DNA of 64,000 nt from Lactobacillus huangpiensis (GTDB lineage Bacteria > Bacillota > Bacilli > Lactobacillales > Lactobacillaceae): contig NZ_BPPA01000001.1 in NCBI RefSeq assembly GCF_019972815.1, positions 62,001 through 126,000 of the forward strand. Reading direction: 5' to 3'. The notes beneath the pieces are model-generated. The model saw nothing but the letters and a program-made list of their open reading frames with translations, was not told where the DNA came from and did not search any database. Made by a program: the position numbers and the translations under genes. Below, one piece after another: positions 33,838-45,364 of the stretch (position 1 is its first letter; each line of letters opens with the position of its first letter).

Positions 33838-35217
33838 CTATTCGTTTGGCTGATCATGACTATAATCGAGGTTCGAAAAGCGATTATAGGGTTTAGAAAA
33901 CATTAATTTCACTGTGCCCCTGCTACCAGAACGGTTCTTTTCAATGATAACTTCCACTTCACCGTTATCATCTTCAGCAGATACTTCTTTATTCTCTTCT
34001 CCCTCTTCTTCATCTCGGTAATAATCATCACGATAAAGAAAGGAGACAATATCGGCATCTTGCTCAATTGAACCTGACTCACGAATATCGGACAAAACTG
34101 GTCTTTTATCCTGTCTCTGTTCAACTGAACGCGATAATTGCGATAAGGCAATAACCGGCACATGAAGTTCTTTAGCCAGTTTCTTCAATTGCCGTGAAAT
34201 AGCGGAAACTTCCTGTTGCCGTGATTCACTGTGCGGACCTTCAATCAACTGCAAGTAGTCAATGACAATTAAGCCTAAATTGCCTTTTTCTTTAGCTAAG
34301 CGGCGAGATTGAGCCCTGATTTCACTCATCTTAATACCTGGAGTGTCATCAATATAAATATTAGCTGTTGCTAAAGAACCCGATGCCGCAACCAGCTTAG
34401 GCCACTCATCTTCGTCCAGTTGGCCAGTCCGCAAGTGCTGCGAATTAATTAATCCTTCTGAAGCCAGCATTCTTTGCACTAACTGTTCTCCACTCATTTC
34501 CAAGGAAAACATTGCCACAGTTTTATCAGTATGCAAACCAACATACTGGGCAACATTAAGCGCAAAGGAAGTCTTTCCCACTCCGGGACGAGCAGCCACA
34601 ATTACCAGTTCATCATCATGAAAACCCGTAGTCATTTTATCTAGCTCGACAAAACCAGTAGGCAAACCGGTAACCATATTGCCATCTTCAGGAATATTGT
34701 TAATTTCATCAATCGTGGAATTAACAATATCCTTGATGTTACGAAAACCATTCGCATTATTTTCCGATGAGACATTCATAATCTCGCTTTCGGCGTTATC
34801 TAAAATGTCAGTAACATCATCGGAATCCTGCATTGCAGTCGTAATAATTTTTTGACTGGCAGAAATAAGTCGCCGCAATAATGCTTTGCGGTGTACAATT
34901 TTAGCATAATAAGTGACATGAGCAGCCGTCGGAGTCGCCATGGCCAGCTCAGAAACATAAGCAATGCCGCCAATATCATCAAGCTGGTTTTTTTTGGTTA
35001 ATTCATCCTGCAGAGTTAACGGATCAATTGCATCCTCACGGTCAGATAAATCAAGCATAGCCTGGAAAACCAATTGATTTGCTCTCTTATAAAAATCATC
35101 CGGCTGAACCTCGGCACTGGCATCAGCTATTGCTGCAGGATCTATAAAAATTGCACCCAGAACCGCTTTTTCAGCTTCATCGTCATGCGGTATCTGCTGT
35201 GAGACAATATTATCCAT
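33838..35217 (-). CDS. dnaB: Replicative DNA helicase DnaB
   Basis: 459 residues, the ring helicase that unwinds DNA ahead of the polymerase. N-terminal primase-interacting domain (IPHDDEAEKAVLGAI), then RecA-like motor with Walker A (AARPGVGKTS), Walker B region (LIVIDYLQLI) and ALSQLSRSVEQR. Normal length. It is last in the operon with gdpP and rplI, 36 bases after rplI. Confidence 0.97.
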   Translation of the reverse strand: MDNIVSQQIPHDDEAEKAVLGAIFIDPAAIADASAEVQPDDFYKRANQLVFQAMLDLSDREDAIDPLTLQDELTKKNQLDDIGGIAYVSELAMATPTAAHVTYYAKIVHRKALLRRLISASQKIITTAMQDSDDVTDILDNAESEIMNVSSENNANGFRNIKDIVNSTIDEINNIPEDGNMVTGLPTGFVELDKMTTGFHDDELVIVAARPGVGKTSFALNVAQYVGLHTDKTVAMFSLEMSGEQLVQRMLASEGLINSQHLRTGQLDEDEWPKLVAASGSLATANIYIDDTPGIKMSEIRAQSRRLAKEKGNLGLIVIDYLQLIEGPHSESRQQEVSAISRQLKKLAKELHVPVIALSQLSRSVEQRQDKRPVLSDIRESGSIEQDADIVSFLYRDDYYRDEEEGEENKEVSAEDDNGEVEVIIEKNRSGSRGTVKLMFSKPYNRFSNLDYSHDQPNE

Positions 35218-35253
35218 TAATCACGCCCACTTTTTTCAGAATTCAACTAAAGG

Positions 35254-35709
35254 CTAATCCTGTTCAGTAACATGGACGCGGATTTTGCCTTCCACGCCCT
35301 TAAACAACTTAACTGGTACATTGGTGTAGCCCAATGATTTAATTGGTTCAGGCAGGTTTAATTTGCGTTTGTCAATTTTAATACCAAATTGCTTTTCTAA
35401 GCCCTCGACAATTTTTTTACCAGAAATCGAGCCAAATAATCTAGAATCTGAACCGGCCTTAGACTTAAAGTTAACTACTGTTTCATCCTTATCTAGTTCG
35501 GTCTTGATTTTTTCAGCTTCAGCTTTTTCAGCTTCATAAGTCGCTTTTTCGTTAGCAGCAACTCTTTCCAAAGTATGCATATTTGCTTTAGTAGCAGCTT
35601 TGGCTAAGCCCCTCTTAAATAAAAAGTTTTGGGCATAACCATCAGGAACATTTTTAACTTCACCGCGTTTGCCCCGGCCTTTAACATCTTTAGTAAAAAT
35701 AACTTTCAT
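35254..35709 (-). CDS. rplI: 50S ribosomal protein L9
   Basis: 151 residues. N-terminal RNA-binding domain ([20 protein letters not shown]), connecting helix, C-terminal domain. It starts 12 bases after gdpP and precedes dnaB, the usual Gram-positive order. Confidence 0.97.
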   Translation of the reverse strand: MKVIFTKDVKGRGKRGEVKNVPDGYAQNFLFKRGLAKAATKANMHTLERVAANEKATYEAEKAEAEKIKTELDKDETVVNFKSKAGSDSRLFGSISGKKIVEGLEKQFGIKIDKRKLNLPEPIKSLGYTNVPVKLFKGVEGKIRVHVTEQD

Positions 35710-35721
35710 TGTGCTCTCCTT

Positions 35722-37743
35722 TTATTCATTTTCTTGTTCATAAGTATCTACCGCATCCATCAATTTGGCAAGTGCCTCCTTAACAGATATCCCTTTAATT
35801 TGGGTAGCTGCATTAGACAAATGGCCACCGCCACCAAGTTTCTCCATAATTAACTGGACATTAATATCACCCATTGAACGAGCAGATATACCAATTGTGT
35901 CCTTATTCCGCCTGGTGATTGCAAAACTGGCTTCAACATTTTCTAAATCAAGAGCCGTATCTGCTGCTTGAGCCGTGATGATAGGATCAATTTCCTTGTC
36001 ATCTGGACCGCATAAAACAGCCATTTTGGGCTTGATCATTTTTAAGCTGCTGACCAAACGAGTACGCTGCAAGAAACTGTCTATATCTTCTTTCAACAGT
36101 TCACTAACCTCCATCGTGCTTGCACCGATCGACCGCAAGTAACTGGCAGCATCAAACGTCCGAGTACCAGTACGCAAAGAAAATTCTTTCGAATCAACCG
36201 TAATTCCCGCCAGCATTGCCGTAGCATCAAGGTCAGTTAACACGCGCTTGCCGGAACTTGGCTGCTGGTATTCAACCATTTCAGTCACCAGTTCACAGGC
36301 TGATGAGGCATAAGGCTCAACATACGTCAGCATTGGATTTTCAGGAAATTCTTCACCGCGACGGTGGTGATCAATAACAATAATTCTATCTCTTAACCGA
36401 TCATATAGTTCTTTCGCATAAGTAATAGAGTATTTCGAGTGATCAACCATAACCAACATGGACTTGTCAGTCACTGCTTCCAAGGCATCCCTAGGAGCAA
36501 TAAAAATATCATTATCTCCCTTTACCTTTTCCATTTTAGCAACTAAACGGCTGACATCATAATTGGTTTTATTAACATCTAAGACAAAATTTGCCTTCAC
36601 ATGGTGCAGACGAGCGATTTTAACAACGCCAATGCCACTGCCGATTGAGTCCATGTCAGGGCTGGCATGGCCAACTACAAAAACGCGGTCTGCCTCTTTG
36701 AACAGCTCACTAATCGCCTGTGAAACCATTCTGGCTCTAACTCTGGTTCTTTTCTCCATCGGATTCGATTTACCACCAAAGAAACGAGCAGCCTTGCCTG
36801 GTTGACTGAGAACAACTTGATCGCCGCCCCTGCCTAACGCGAGGTCAAGGTTTGACTGCGCTTGATCAGCTAGTTCGGTAATCAAGCTGCTACCAAAAGC
36901 AATACCAATTGATAAAGTTAAAGGCGTATTATTACGACTGGTTTCCAAACGCATTTTATCCAAAACAGAAAACTTGTCTTTTTCCATTTTAACCAAATCT
37001 TGCATGTGTAGTAACAACAAAAAGTGATCTTCATCAATACGCTTAAGATAGGCATTAAAATTTTTAGCATAATCACTCAAAGTATTCTGAACATATGCAC
37101 TAGTAGTCGTTAGCTCCTGATCATGCATTGTTTCGCTTAATTCATCGTAGTTATCAATAAAAATCTGGCCAATGGCCAATAATTCATTATTGTATCTTTC
37201 TTCGATTTTGGCATAACGCGTAATATCAAGTAAATAAACAACACCGAGATTGTCCTGAATAACCATCTCAAATTGATGACCATCCCAATTTACTACATGA
37301 TTCTCAGCTGTTTTGGCCTTCAATGATTCATCAATCAATTTATCTAGTTCAGGATCAACAGAAGCAATTGTATGTCCAATTAAATCTTCATTTTTTAAAT
37401 AAAGCTGCAGGTAAGGATTAGCCCACTGAATTTGCCGATCCTTATCATAAAGTAAAATGCCCAAAGGCATTTTAATCATTGCCTCTTGCTCGCTGCGCTT
37501 AATCCGGTAAGACAAACTAACAGCAAAATTATTCGCATTGCCGGCTAAGATATATGCACCATAAACAACACATGCTACAGTCAAAATAAAGATCAAAACC
37601 ATGGCCAAGCCAAATAATGGGTTCATGATCATTGCCACGATACTACCCAAAAGCGATAACGCTAAAATAATAATGACTGAAGCCGTGAGCCTGGAATCTT
37701 TAATAAAAGCAGGAAATTCAAGCTTACGTAAAAAATCTTTCAT
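35722..37743 (-). CDS. gdpP: Cyclic-di-AMP phosphodiesterase GdpP
   Basis: 673 residues. Two N-terminal membrane helices, a PAS domain (LLYDKDRQIQWANPYLQLYL), a degenerate GGDEF domain (about 170-300) and a C-terminal DHH/DHHA1 phosphodiesterase with GHASPDMDSIGS, VMVDHSK and VIDHHRRG. It breaks down c-di-AMP and so sets osmotic and cell-wall balance. Usual length (about 660). Operon with rplI and dnaB. Confidence 0.95.
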   Translation of the reverse strand: MKDFLRKLEFPAFIKDSRLTASVIIILALSLLGSIVAMIMNPLFGLAMVLIFILTVACVVYGAYILAGNANNFAVSLSYRIKRSEQEAMIKMPLGILLYDKDRQIQWANPYLQLYLKNEDLIGHTIASVDPELDKLIDESLKAKTAENHVVNWDGHQFEMVIQDNLGVVYLLDITRYAKIEERYNNELLAIGQIFIDNYDELSETMHDQELTTTSAYVQNTLSDYAKNFNAYLKRIDEDHFLLLLHMQDLVKMEKDKFSVLDKMRLETSRNNTPLTLSIGIAFGSSLITELADQAQSNLDLALGRGGDQVVLSQPGKAARFFGGKSNPMEKRTRVRARMVSQAISELFKEADRVFVVGHASPDMDSIGSGIGVVKIARLHHVKANFVLDVNKTNYDVSRLVAKMEKVKGDNDIFIAPRDALEAVTDKSMLVMVDHSKYSITYAKELYDRLRDRIIVIDHHRRGEEFPENPMLTYVEPYASSACELVTEMVEYQQPSSGKRVLTDLDATAMLAGITVDSKEFSLRTGTRTFDAASYLRSIGASTMEVSELLKEDIDSFLQRTRLVSSLKMIKPKMAVLCGPDDKEIDPIITAQAADTALDLENVEASFAITRRNKDTIGISARSMGDINVQLIMEKLGGGGHLSNAATQIKGISVKEALAKLMDAVDTYEQENE

Positions 37744-37907
37744 GTAAGGTCCTTCCTAAAATAATGTATAATACATCATTATTATTATACATTGTATTCT
37801 CTGGATAAGAAACTACGCAATATTCAGGTTTTAACTATCCTCTTACCTGCAAAAATTACACTCTTTAAATACTGTTGCTATGATATTTCATTTTAAATCT
37901 TACGAAG

Positions 37908-37945
37908 CAAAAAGCACCAAGCCATTATCAGCTTGATGCTTTTAT
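37908..37945 (-). terminator. Terminator after rpsR
   Basis: On the minus strand AAAAGCATCAAGC pairs with GCTTGGTGCTTTT and is followed by T. It ends the rpsF-ssb-rpsR operon. Confidence 0.8.
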
Positions 37946-37996
37946 CTTTTTCACTTTACAACCAATATTAGTGCAAAGCTATTTTTTATTTAGTTA

Positions 37997-38239
37997 CTAG
38001 TCTTCAGTAACAAATGGCAACAAGCCCATAATGCGAGCTCTTTCAATTGCCTTAGCTACCTTACGTTGATTCTTAGCGCTAGTGCCAGTGACACGACGTG
38101 GTAAGATTTTACCTCTTTCAGAGATAAAACGTTTCAACAAATCAACGTCCTTGTAGTCAACGTAATCAATATGGTTGGCAGCAATGTAGTCAACCTTACG
38201 ACGACGATGAGCGCCGCCGCTTCTTCTTTGTTGAGCCAT
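37997..38239 (-). CDS. rpsR: 30S ribosomal protein S18
   Basis: 80 residues, basic, with the family block [20 protein letters not shown] and [19 protein letters not shown]. It pairs with S6 on the 30S platform. Last gene of rpsF-ssb-rpsR, 22 bases after ssb. Confidence 0.97.
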   Translation of the reverse strand: MAQQRRSGGAHRRRKVDYIAANHIDYVDYKDVDLLKRFISERGKILPRRVTGTSAKNQRKVAKAIERARIMGLLPFVTED

Positions 38240-38261
38240 ATCCTAGGTCCTTTCTGTTAAT

Positions 38262-38783
38262 TTAGAATGGTAAATCATCATCAGAAATATCAATGGTATC
38301 ACCTGAACCTGCAAATGGATCCTGAGTATCGTCTGGTCCATTATTAGCGGAGTTATTCTGGTTAGATGCTCCCATGTTAGGGGTATTATTAGTATTCTGA
38401 TTACCAAAATTGCCATTATTATTTGGTGTATAACCACCATTTTGACCACGGGCTTCACGATCTTTACGTGATTCAAGCAATGCAAAGTTGTCAACGACAA
38501 CTTCTGTTACATATACTCTTTGCCCATCTTTATTATCGTAACTTCTGGTTTGAATTCGGCCATCAATACCAACAAGTGAACCTTTAGACGTAAAATTACA
38601 GAAATTTTCCGCAGCTTTGCGCCAAATGACACAACTGATAAAATCTGCACCTCTCTCGCCTTGTGCGTTTGTATATTGACGATCTACAGCAAGAGTAAAC
38701 GTAGCAACCGAGATTCCGCTCCCAGTAGTACGCAATTCAGGATCACGTGTTAAACGGCCAACAAGTACAACTCGATTAATCAT
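38262..38783 (-). CDS. ssb: Single-stranded DNA-binding protein
   Basis: 173 residues. OB fold ([31 protein letters not shown]), an Asn/Gly-rich flexible linker and the acidic tip ISDDDLPF that recruits partner proteins. It sits between rpsF and rpsR. Confidence 0.97.
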   Translation of the reverse strand: MINRVVLVGRLTRDPELRTTGSGISVATFTLAVDRQYTNAQGERGADFISCVIWRKAAENFCNFTSKGSLVGIDGRIQTRSYDNKDGQRVYVTEVVVDNFALLESRKDREARGQNGGYTPNNNGNFGNQNTNNTPNMGASNQNNSANNGPDDTQDPFAGSGDTIDISDDDLPF

Positions 38784-38837
38784 ACTTTAGGTCCTTCCTT
38801 TCCTAAATCACGAAAACGATAAAGTTTTTGTTATTAT

Positions 38838-39131
38838 TTATCCAACTTTAACGGTCATTGAACGTAAAACAGCAGTATCAATCTTGGACAAACGGTCAAA
38901 TTCGTTAACTGCGTCAGCATTATCAGCAGTGAAAGTCATAACGTGATATAATCCCTCACGATATTTATTAATTTCATATGCGAAATGACGCTTTTCCCAG
39001 TCTTTTGACTCAACCATCGTACCATCGTTATCGGTAATAACCTTATCATAGTTTTCAACTAATGCCTTTTTTGATTCTTCATCAATGTCAGGCTTGATAA
39101 TATAAGTTATTTCGTACTTAGTAGTTGTCAT
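38838..39131 (-). CDS. rpsF: 30S ribosomal protein S6
   Basis: 97 residues with [20 protein letters not shown] and [18 protein letters not shown] typical of S6. GGAGG precedes the start. First gene of the operon with ssb and rpsR; the leader probably carries the promoter in the 39.13-39.3 kb gap. Confidence 0.97.
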   Translation of the reverse strand: MTTTKYEITYIIKPDIDEESKKALVENYDKVITDNDGTMVESKDWEKRHFAYEINKYREGLYHVMTFTADNADAVNEFDRLSKIDTAVLRSMTVKVG

Positions 39132-39332
39132 ACTAGTGCACCTCCTTCTGGACTAAATGGTTCTTGCTAAAAATCAAGAACAAGGAGTAATTTTATTACT
39201 CGCAATCTCTAATTCTAGCACATAAACAAAAAATTACCAAACTATCTTCACGTGATCCAATAAGAAATTTTTATTTCTTACTAGTAAGTACGTAAAATAA
39301 TCTGATAATTTTTAAAAGTTTTGATTTAGTAA

Positions 39333-41819
39333 TTAATCTTGCTCTTCGTCAGTTTCTTCTGAAGCTGCTACTTCCTGGTCTTCTTCAGCAGGAACAATTG
39401 CAAGACTGGCAACTTTATTGTTGTCATTAACTTTAATCAAGCGTACACCGAGAGTGCTGCGACCTGTTTGAGAGACGTCATTTGTCTTGAAGCGAATCAT
39501 GATGCCATCATCAGTGATAACCATAATATCCTGACTGCCATCAATCACTGTTACTCCTGATAATGGACCATTTTTCTCAGTAATGTTTGCGGTTTTAATA
39601 CCTTTACCGCCACGACCCTTTGTTGGATATTCAGAAGCCGCTGTTCTCTTGCCATAGCCTTTTTCAGAAATGACCAAAACTTCATCACTATTCTTAACGA
39701 CCCCAGAACCAACAACATAATCATTTTCACGCAAATTAATTCCGCGAACACCGGCAGCAGTTCGACCCATAGATCTAACAGTTTTTTCATTAAAGCGTAC
39801 TGCATAACCTAAGTGAGTGCCGATTAAAATATCCTGACTGCCATCTGTAGCCAAAACGTTATTCAACTCGTCGCCATCGCGCAATGTCAATGCAATTAGG
39901 CCGCTATTGCGAATATTGCCGAATTCACTGACATGTGTACGTTTGACCGTTCCCATCTTCGTAATAAAGAACAGGTACTGGTCATCGGCATCTTCAGGAA
40001 TATTGACGATTGTCTGGATCTTTTCACCCTTTTCCAGTTGCAACAAGTTGACTATTGGCAATCCTTTGGCAGTACGGCCAAATTCTGGAATTTCATAGGC
40101 TTTCTTAGAATAAACTTTGCCCTTGTTGGTAAAGAACAGCAACGTATCATGCGTGCTTGAGTAAATTAGATTGGCAATGAAGTCGCCATCTTTAACGCCC
40201 ATGCCTTTAATACCTTTGCCGCCACGATTTTGGGTCTTGAATTCAGTAATTGGCATCCGCTTAATGTAGCCACTATGGGTTAAAGTTAGTAAAACATCTT
40301 GTTTTTCAATTAAATCTTCATCTTCAATTGAAACAACTTCACTGGCACCAATTTTAGTCCGCCGATCATCACCAAAGCGCTTTTGAATATCTAACAATTC
40401 ATTATAAATGATCTCATTAATTCGCTCTGGTTTTGCCAAAATATCTTTATAATCAGCAATCTTGGCTTGTAGTTCTTTGTATTCAGCCTCAACCTTGTCA
40501 CGCTCAAGACCAGTTAACCGTACCAGTCTCATGTCTAAAATAGCTTGTGACTGCTTGTCATCAAGACCAAAACGACTGATTAAAGCAGCTTTTGCAATAT
40601 CACTTGATTGACTCTGACGAATTATATGAACAATTTCGTCAATATGATCAAGAGCAATCTGCAGACCTTCAAGAATATGAGCCCGAGCTTCAGCCTTTTC
40701 CAACTCAAATTTAGTTCTGCGAGTAACAACATCTTCTTGGTGTTCCAAGTAATATTGCAACATTTGCTTGAGGCTGAGAAAGTGTGGTGCACCATCGACA
40801 ATTGCTACCATATTCATGCCAAAATTAGCCTGCATTTGTGTCAGCTTAAACAAGTTATTTAAAACCACACTGGCACTGGCATCACGGCGGATATCAATAG
40901 TAATTCTCATCCCCGTTTGATCTGATTCATCACGCACACCGGTAATACCATCAATTGTTTTAGCACGTGCTAAATCAGCAATTTTCTTAACCAGTTCTGC
41001 TTTATTGACCAAGTAGGGTATTTCAGTGACAACTATTCTTTCACGGCCACTTTTTTCAGTTTCAATATTAGTATTAGCACGAACAACGATATTGCCTCGA
41101 CCAGTTTCATAGGCGCGATAAATGCCACCGCGACCCATGATAGTACCACCTGTAGGAAAATCTGGACCCGGGATTGCCTTCATTAGTTCTTTAGTAGTGA
41201 CATCAGGATTGTTCATTAGCATGTGCAGGCCCTTAATCACTTCTGATAAATTGTGCGGCGGAATGTTGGTAGTCATACCAACCGCAATACCACTAGTACC
41301 GTTAACTAATAAGTTTGGTATTCTAGCCGGCAAAACTACTGGTTCATTTTCAGAATCATCATAATTACGTTGCCAATTAACAGTGTTTTTATTGATATCC
41401 CGCAGCATTTCAACTGCAATTTTGCTCATGCGCGCCTCAGTATAACGCATTGCGGCTGGTTCATCACCATCAACTGAACCAAAGTTTCCGTGACCATCGA
41501 CAAGCATATAGCGGTAGCTGAAATCTTGTGCCATATGAGCCATTGCTAAATAAATTGAGGAATCACCGTGAGGGTGAAACTTACCCATAACTTCCCCAAC
41601 GATTCTGGCTGATTTTTTGTATGGTTTATCTGGTGTAACTCCTAGTTCACTCATGCCATATAGAATCCGGCGTTGAACCGGCTTCAAGCCATCGCGTACA
41701 TCGGGTAAAGCCCGTGCTACGATAACGGACATGGCATAATCCAGGAATGAACTATTCATTACGCTGGTCAAATCAACGTTTCTTATTCTGTGATCCTGAC
41801 CTTGATTGTCGTTATCCAT
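39333..41819 (-). CDS. gyrA: DNA gyrase subunit A
   Basis: 828 residues. Breakage-reunion domain with [20 protein letters not shown] and catalytic Tyr in RYTEARM, followed by a beta-pinwheel C-terminal domain with the GyrA-box ([11 protein letters not shown]). With GyrB it adds negative supercoils. The quinolone region (GDSSIYLAM) has Ser and the usual Leu/Ala pattern; no obvious resistance change. It is 9 bases after gyrB. Confidence 0.97.
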   Translation of the reverse strand: MDNDNQGQDHRIRNVDLTSVMNSSFLDYAMSVIVARALPDVRDGLKPVQRRILYGMSELGVTPDKPYKKSARIVGEVMGKFHPHGDSSIYLAMAHMAQDFSYRYMLVDGHGNFGSVDGDEPAAMRYTEARMSKIAVEMLRDINKNTVNWQRNYDDSENEPVVLPARIPNLLVNGTSGIAVGMTTNIPPHNLSEVIKGLHMLMNNPDVTTKELMKAIPGPDFPTGGTIMGRGGIYRAYETGRGNIVVRANTNIETEKSGRERIVVTEIPYLVNKAELVKKIADLARAKTIDGITGVRDESDQTGMRITIDIRRDASASVVLNNLFKLTQMQANFGMNMVAIVDGAPHFLSLKQMLQYYLEHQEDVVTRRTKFELEKAEARAHILEGLQIALDHIDEIVHIIRQSQSSDIAKAALISRFGLDDKQSQAILDMRLVRLTGLERDKVEAEYKELQAKIADYKDILAKPERINEIIYNELLDIQKRFGDDRRTKIGASEVVSIEDEDLIEKQDVLLTLTHSGYIKRMPITEFKTQNRGGKGIKGMGVKDGDFIANLIYSSTHDTLLFFTNKGKVYSKKAYEIPEFGRTAKGLPIVNLLQLEKGEKIQTIVNIPEDADDQYLFFITKMGTVKRTHVSEFGNIRNSGLIALTLRDGDELNNVLATDGSQDILIGTHLGYAVRFNEKTVRSMGRTAAGVRGINLRENDYVVGSGVVKNSDEVLVISEKGYGKRTAASEYPTKGRGGKGIKTANITEKNGPLSGVTVIDGSQDIMVITDDGIMIRFKTNDVSQTGRSTLGVRLIKVNDNNKVASLAIVPAEEDQEVAASEETDEEQD

Positions 41820-41828
41820 TTAAACCTC

Positions 41829-43793
41829 CTATGCATCCAAGTTTTCAACGTATTTAGCGTTAGTTTCAATAAAATTGCGCCGCGGTCCTACTTCATTGCC
41901 CATAAGCAATTCAAATACTTCATCGGCATTTTTAGCGTATTCCGGACTTACACGGTCGAGTCTTCTATTTTCAGGATTCATGGTTGTATCCCATAGCTGT
42001 TCCGGATCCATTTCACCTAGTCCCTTATAGCGCTGTACCAGCGGCTTAGGACTTGGTTGTAAACTACCTAAATAGTCATGCAATTCTTCATCGGTATCTA
42101 AGTATCTGACCACTTTGCCTTGGCGCACTTGATATAGAGGCGGACGTGCAATATAAACGTAGCCTTTTTCAATCATCGGACGCATGTAATTATAAAAGAG
42201 GGTTAAGAGCAAGGTCCGAATATGAGCCCCATCGACATCAGCATCTGTCATAATGATTAACTTATGATAACGAGCCTTAGAAACATCAAAGTCTGCACCA
42301 AAACCGGTACCTAAAGCTGTAAAAAGTGAACGAATTTCTTGGTTAGCCAAAATACGATCCATTGAAGCTTTTTCAACGTTCAGAATTTTACCACGGATCG
42401 GCAAAATTGCCTGAGTTAATCTTGAACGTCCTTGTTTAGCAGAACCGCCGGCAGAATTACCCTCAACTATGAATAATTCAGAAATGCTAGGATCATTACT
42501 GGTGTTGTCAGCCAACTTACCAGGCAGATTGGCAATTTCTAGTCCTGATTTTTTACGTGTAACCTCACGAGCGCGTTTAGCAGCTGACCGAGCACGTTCA
42601 GCTAACTGAGCCTTTTCAACAATTTTGCGACCAACCTGAGGATTTTCCATTAAGAAACGGTTGAAAGTTTCAGAAAAAGCATGATCAACGGCTGTTCGAG
42701 CGTCTGAATTGCCTAATTTAGTTTTAGTCTGGCCTTCAAATTGAGGGTTAGGATGTTTGACAGAAACTACAGCGGTCATTCCTTCCCGAATATCTTCTCC
42801 TGAAAGATTATCATCACTGTCTTTTAACAATTTGGTTTTATGGGCATAATCATTAACTACGCGCGTTAAAGCTGTCTTAAATCCAGCCTCATGCATTCCA
42901 CCTTCATAAGTATGAATATTATTGGCAAAGGTCATTAACGTTGTTTTATAACCTTTTGTATATTGCAAAGATACTTCAACGTTAATATCGTTGTCGTTAC
43001 CTTCTACGTAAATTGGTTCATCGAATAATACTTCTGTGTCACGGTTTAAGAATGACACATATTCCTGAATACCACCTTCATAGTGGTAAACATCGGTTTC
43101 TGCACTATCTTTTCTTTTATCGGTAAAGGTTAATTTCAAGCCTTTGTTTAAAAAAGCCAATTCACGAATTCGGTTTTTGAGAATTTTATCATCAAAAGAA
43201 GTAGTTTCAGTAAAAATATCAGGATCTGGGAAAAAGTGTACTATTGTTCCATGTTCAGATAAGGGCACGGTTCCAATCATTTTCATTTCATCAACTACGC
43301 GACCACGCCTAAAGTCGATAAAATACTTTTTACCATCACGCATTGTTGTAACGTCTAGTTTGGTTGACAAAGCGTTAACGACAGACGCACCAACTCCGTG
43401 CAAGCCACCGGATACTTTGTAGCCGCCACCGCCAAATTTACCGCCTGCATGCAGGACAGTAAAAACCGTTTCAAGTGCCGGACGACCGGTTTTCTTTTGA
43501 ATATCTACCGGAATTCCACGCCCATCATCTTGAACGGTAACACTGCCATCCTCATTGATAGTAACTTCAATCTTGCTGGCAAAGCCTGCTAAGCTTTCAT
43601 CAATACCATTATCTATTATTTCCCATACTAAATGGTGTAATCCCTGAGAACTGGTTGAGCCAATATACATTCCTGGACGTTTACGAACTGCTTCAAGTCC
43701 GCCTAAGACTTGAATCTGACTGGCATTATATTTATCGGCTTCTTTTTCATATTGCTTAATTTGATTAAGATTTTCTTTGTTATTATCTGCCAT
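41829..43793 (-). CDS. gyrB: DNA gyrase subunit B
   Basis: 654 residues. GHKL ATPase ([27 protein letters not shown]), TOPRIM ([23 protein letters not shown]) and C-terminal QRYKGLGEM. It overlaps recF by 11 bases. Confidence 0.97.
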   Translation of the reverse strand: MADNNKENLNQIKQYEKEADKYNASQIQVLGGLEAVRKRPGMYIGSTSSQGLHHLVWEIIDNGIDESLAGFASKIEVTINEDGSVTVQDDGRGIPVDIQKKTGRPALETVFTVLHAGGKFGGGGYKVSGGLHGVGASVVNALSTKLDVTTMRDGKKYFIDFRRGRVVDEMKMIGTVPLSEHGTIVHFFPDPDIFTETTSFDDKILKNRIRELAFLNKGLKLTFTDKRKDSAETDVYHYEGGIQEYVSFLNRDTEVLFDEPIYVEGNDNDINVEVSLQYTKGYKTTLMTFANNIHTYEGGMHEAGFKTALTRVVNDYAHKTKLLKDSDDNLSGEDIREGMTAVVSVKHPNPQFEGQTKTKLGNSDARTAVDHAFSETFNRFLMENPQVGRKIVEKAQLAERARSAAKRAREVTRKKSGLEIANLPGKLADNTSNDPSISELFIVEGNSAGGSAKQGRSRLTQAILPIRGKILNVEKASMDRILANQEIRSLFTALGTGFGADFDVSKARYHKLIIMTDADVDGAHIRTLLLTLFYNYMRPMIEKGYVYIARPPLYQVRQGKVVRYLDTDEELHDYLGSLQPSPKPLVQRYKGLGEMDPEQLWDTTMNPENRRLDRVSPEYAKNADEVFELLMGNEVGPRRNFIETNAKYVENLDA

Positions 43794-44922
43794 GCAATTT
43801 CCCCTCTTCTAAATAAATTTGTCCAGATTTTATGCGGTATATTTTCGGCTTTTTAATTATTTCCCAGGAAATACCCTCAAGATCTGTTGTCGTAATAAAT
43901 GTTTGTGTTTTGCCGTGGATGTAGTTAAGTAGAGCACTTTGACGGTTATGATCAAGCTCGCTCATTACATCATCAAGCAATAATAATGGATATTCGTCAG
44001 TTATTTGGTGCACAAGTTGTATTTCTGCTAGTTTGATGCTAAGTGCTATAGTTCTTTGTTGTCCTTGGGAACCATACAAATGTGCATCTTTTCCATCAAG
44101 CTCAAATTCAATGTCATCCCTGTGAGGTCCACTTAATGTCGTACCTTTGAGGATTTCAACCTTTTTATTTTTCTGAAAATTATTTAATACTTTATGGTAA
44201 ACTTCTTCGACACTGTCTTTTGCAGAAATTTCCTTTACTGATGGTCGATAAGTTACCTCCAATTTCTCTGCACTGGTACTAATATGCGCATATGCATCTC
44301 TAGCATATTGGTCTAGGTAGTTTAAAAATTGAAAACGGCGAACAATTACTTCTGCAGCAACTCCAGCTAATTGATCAGATAAAACCTCTAAAAACAGGGT
44401 ATCATGCGTATCACCTTTAGCCAGTTGCTTCAAGTAATTGTTTTTTTGCTGCAAAACCTGTTTATACTTCCCCGCAAAATAAAGGTATTCTGCACTAATT
44501 TGACCAAACTCTTGATCCATAAACCGACGTCTTAAATTAGGAGCACCTTTAATCAGGTCTAAATCTTCCGGAGAAAACAAAATAGCATTCAGCTCGCCAA
44601 CATATTTAGATAATTTTGCTTGTTCAACTCGATTAACCCAAACTTTTTTGCCCTTGGTAGTAATTAAAACCCGCAAGGACAAATCAACTTGACTTTTGTA
44701 AATGTGCCCGGAAACATTGGCATAATCTTTGCCAAAAGCAATCAGTTCTTTGTCATTACTAGTTCGATGAGACCGAGTTAAAGCCAAAAAATAAATTGCT
44801 TCAAGCAGATTAGTTTTGCCTTGAGCATTTTGTCCTATAAAAATATTCACATTAGGATCAAAATCAACCTCAAATTGCTGTAAATTGCGGTAATTTTGGG
44901 CAATAAAATGCTTGAGATACAT
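43783..44922 (-). CDS. recF: DNA replication and repair protein RecF
   Basis: 379 residues. Walker A ([15 protein letters not shown]), signature [16 protein letters not shown] and Walker B ([13 protein letters not shown]). It loads RecA at gapped DNA. Between yaaA (5-base gap) and gyrB, the usual order. Confidence 0.97.
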   Translation of the reverse strand: MYLKHFIAQNYRNLQQFEVDFDPNVNIFIGQNAQGKTNLLEAIYFLALTRSHRTSNDKELIAFGKDYANVSGHIYKSQVDLSLRVLITTKGKKVWVNRVEQAKLSKYVGELNAILFSPEDLDLIKGAPNLRRRFMDQEFGQISAEYLYFAGKYKQVLQQKNNYLKQLAKGDTHDTLFLEVLSDQLAGVAAEVIVRRFQFLNYLDQYARDAYAHISTSAEKLEVTYRPSVKEISAKDSVEEVYHKVLNNFQKNKKVEILKGTTLSGPHRDDIEFELDGKDAHLYGSQGQQRTIALSIKLAEIQLVHQITDEYPLLLLDDVMSELDHNRQSALLNYIHGKTQTFITTTDLEGISWEIIKKPKIYRIKSGQIYLEEGKLHGR

Positions 44923-44927
44923 TAATG

Positions 44928-45137
44928 CTACCGCAATTCGTAAGTTTCTTGATTAATTTCAAGCTTATCGCCAGAACGCAACTTCTTACCCCGGCGATTT
45001 TCCTTAATTCCGTTTAATAAAACTGGATTATCCTGCAAATACCACTTAGCCTGACCACCAGAAGAAATGATACTTTCTTTTTTTAAAAATTGACCCAGAG
45101 TAATATATTCACTCGTTAACTTTATTTCTTTGATCAT
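44928..45137 (-). CDS. yaaA: S4-domain protein YaaA
   Basis: 69 residues from ATG 45137, chosen because GAAGGTGG lies just upstream; a GTG five codons earlier is also open. Contains the S4 RNA-binding pattern ([39 protein letters not shown]). Its place between dnaN and recF is typical. Its exact role is not well known. Confidence 0.9.
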   Translation of the reverse strand: MIKEIKLTSEYITLGQFLKKESIISSGGQAKWYLQDNPVLLNGIKENRRGKKLRSGDKLEINQETYELR

Positions 45138-45313
45138 AACCACCTTCGCCACTTTAAATACCTATAATAAGTATATTCGTTTCACAAACAAAAAACAACT
45201 AAAAGCCCATATAAAGCCATATAAACGGATTTTTCCAAAATAAACAATTCATAGTGATCGACATTAAAAATAAGCCAGCAAGCTTTTTCGGTCGATTACA
45301 AAAATTTGACTAC

Positions 45314-45341
45314 AAAAAAAGTCATCATTTGATGACTTTTT
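45314..45341 (-). terminator. Terminator between dnaN and yaaA
   Basis: AAAAAGTCATCA pairs with TGATGACTTTTT around a 2-4 base loop, T run on the minus strand. Partial termination after dnaA-dnaN is likely; yaaA-recF-gyrB-gyrA would have their own promoter. Confidence 0.75.
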
Positions 45342-45364
45342 AGCTTTTGTGGTTTTGACAATGA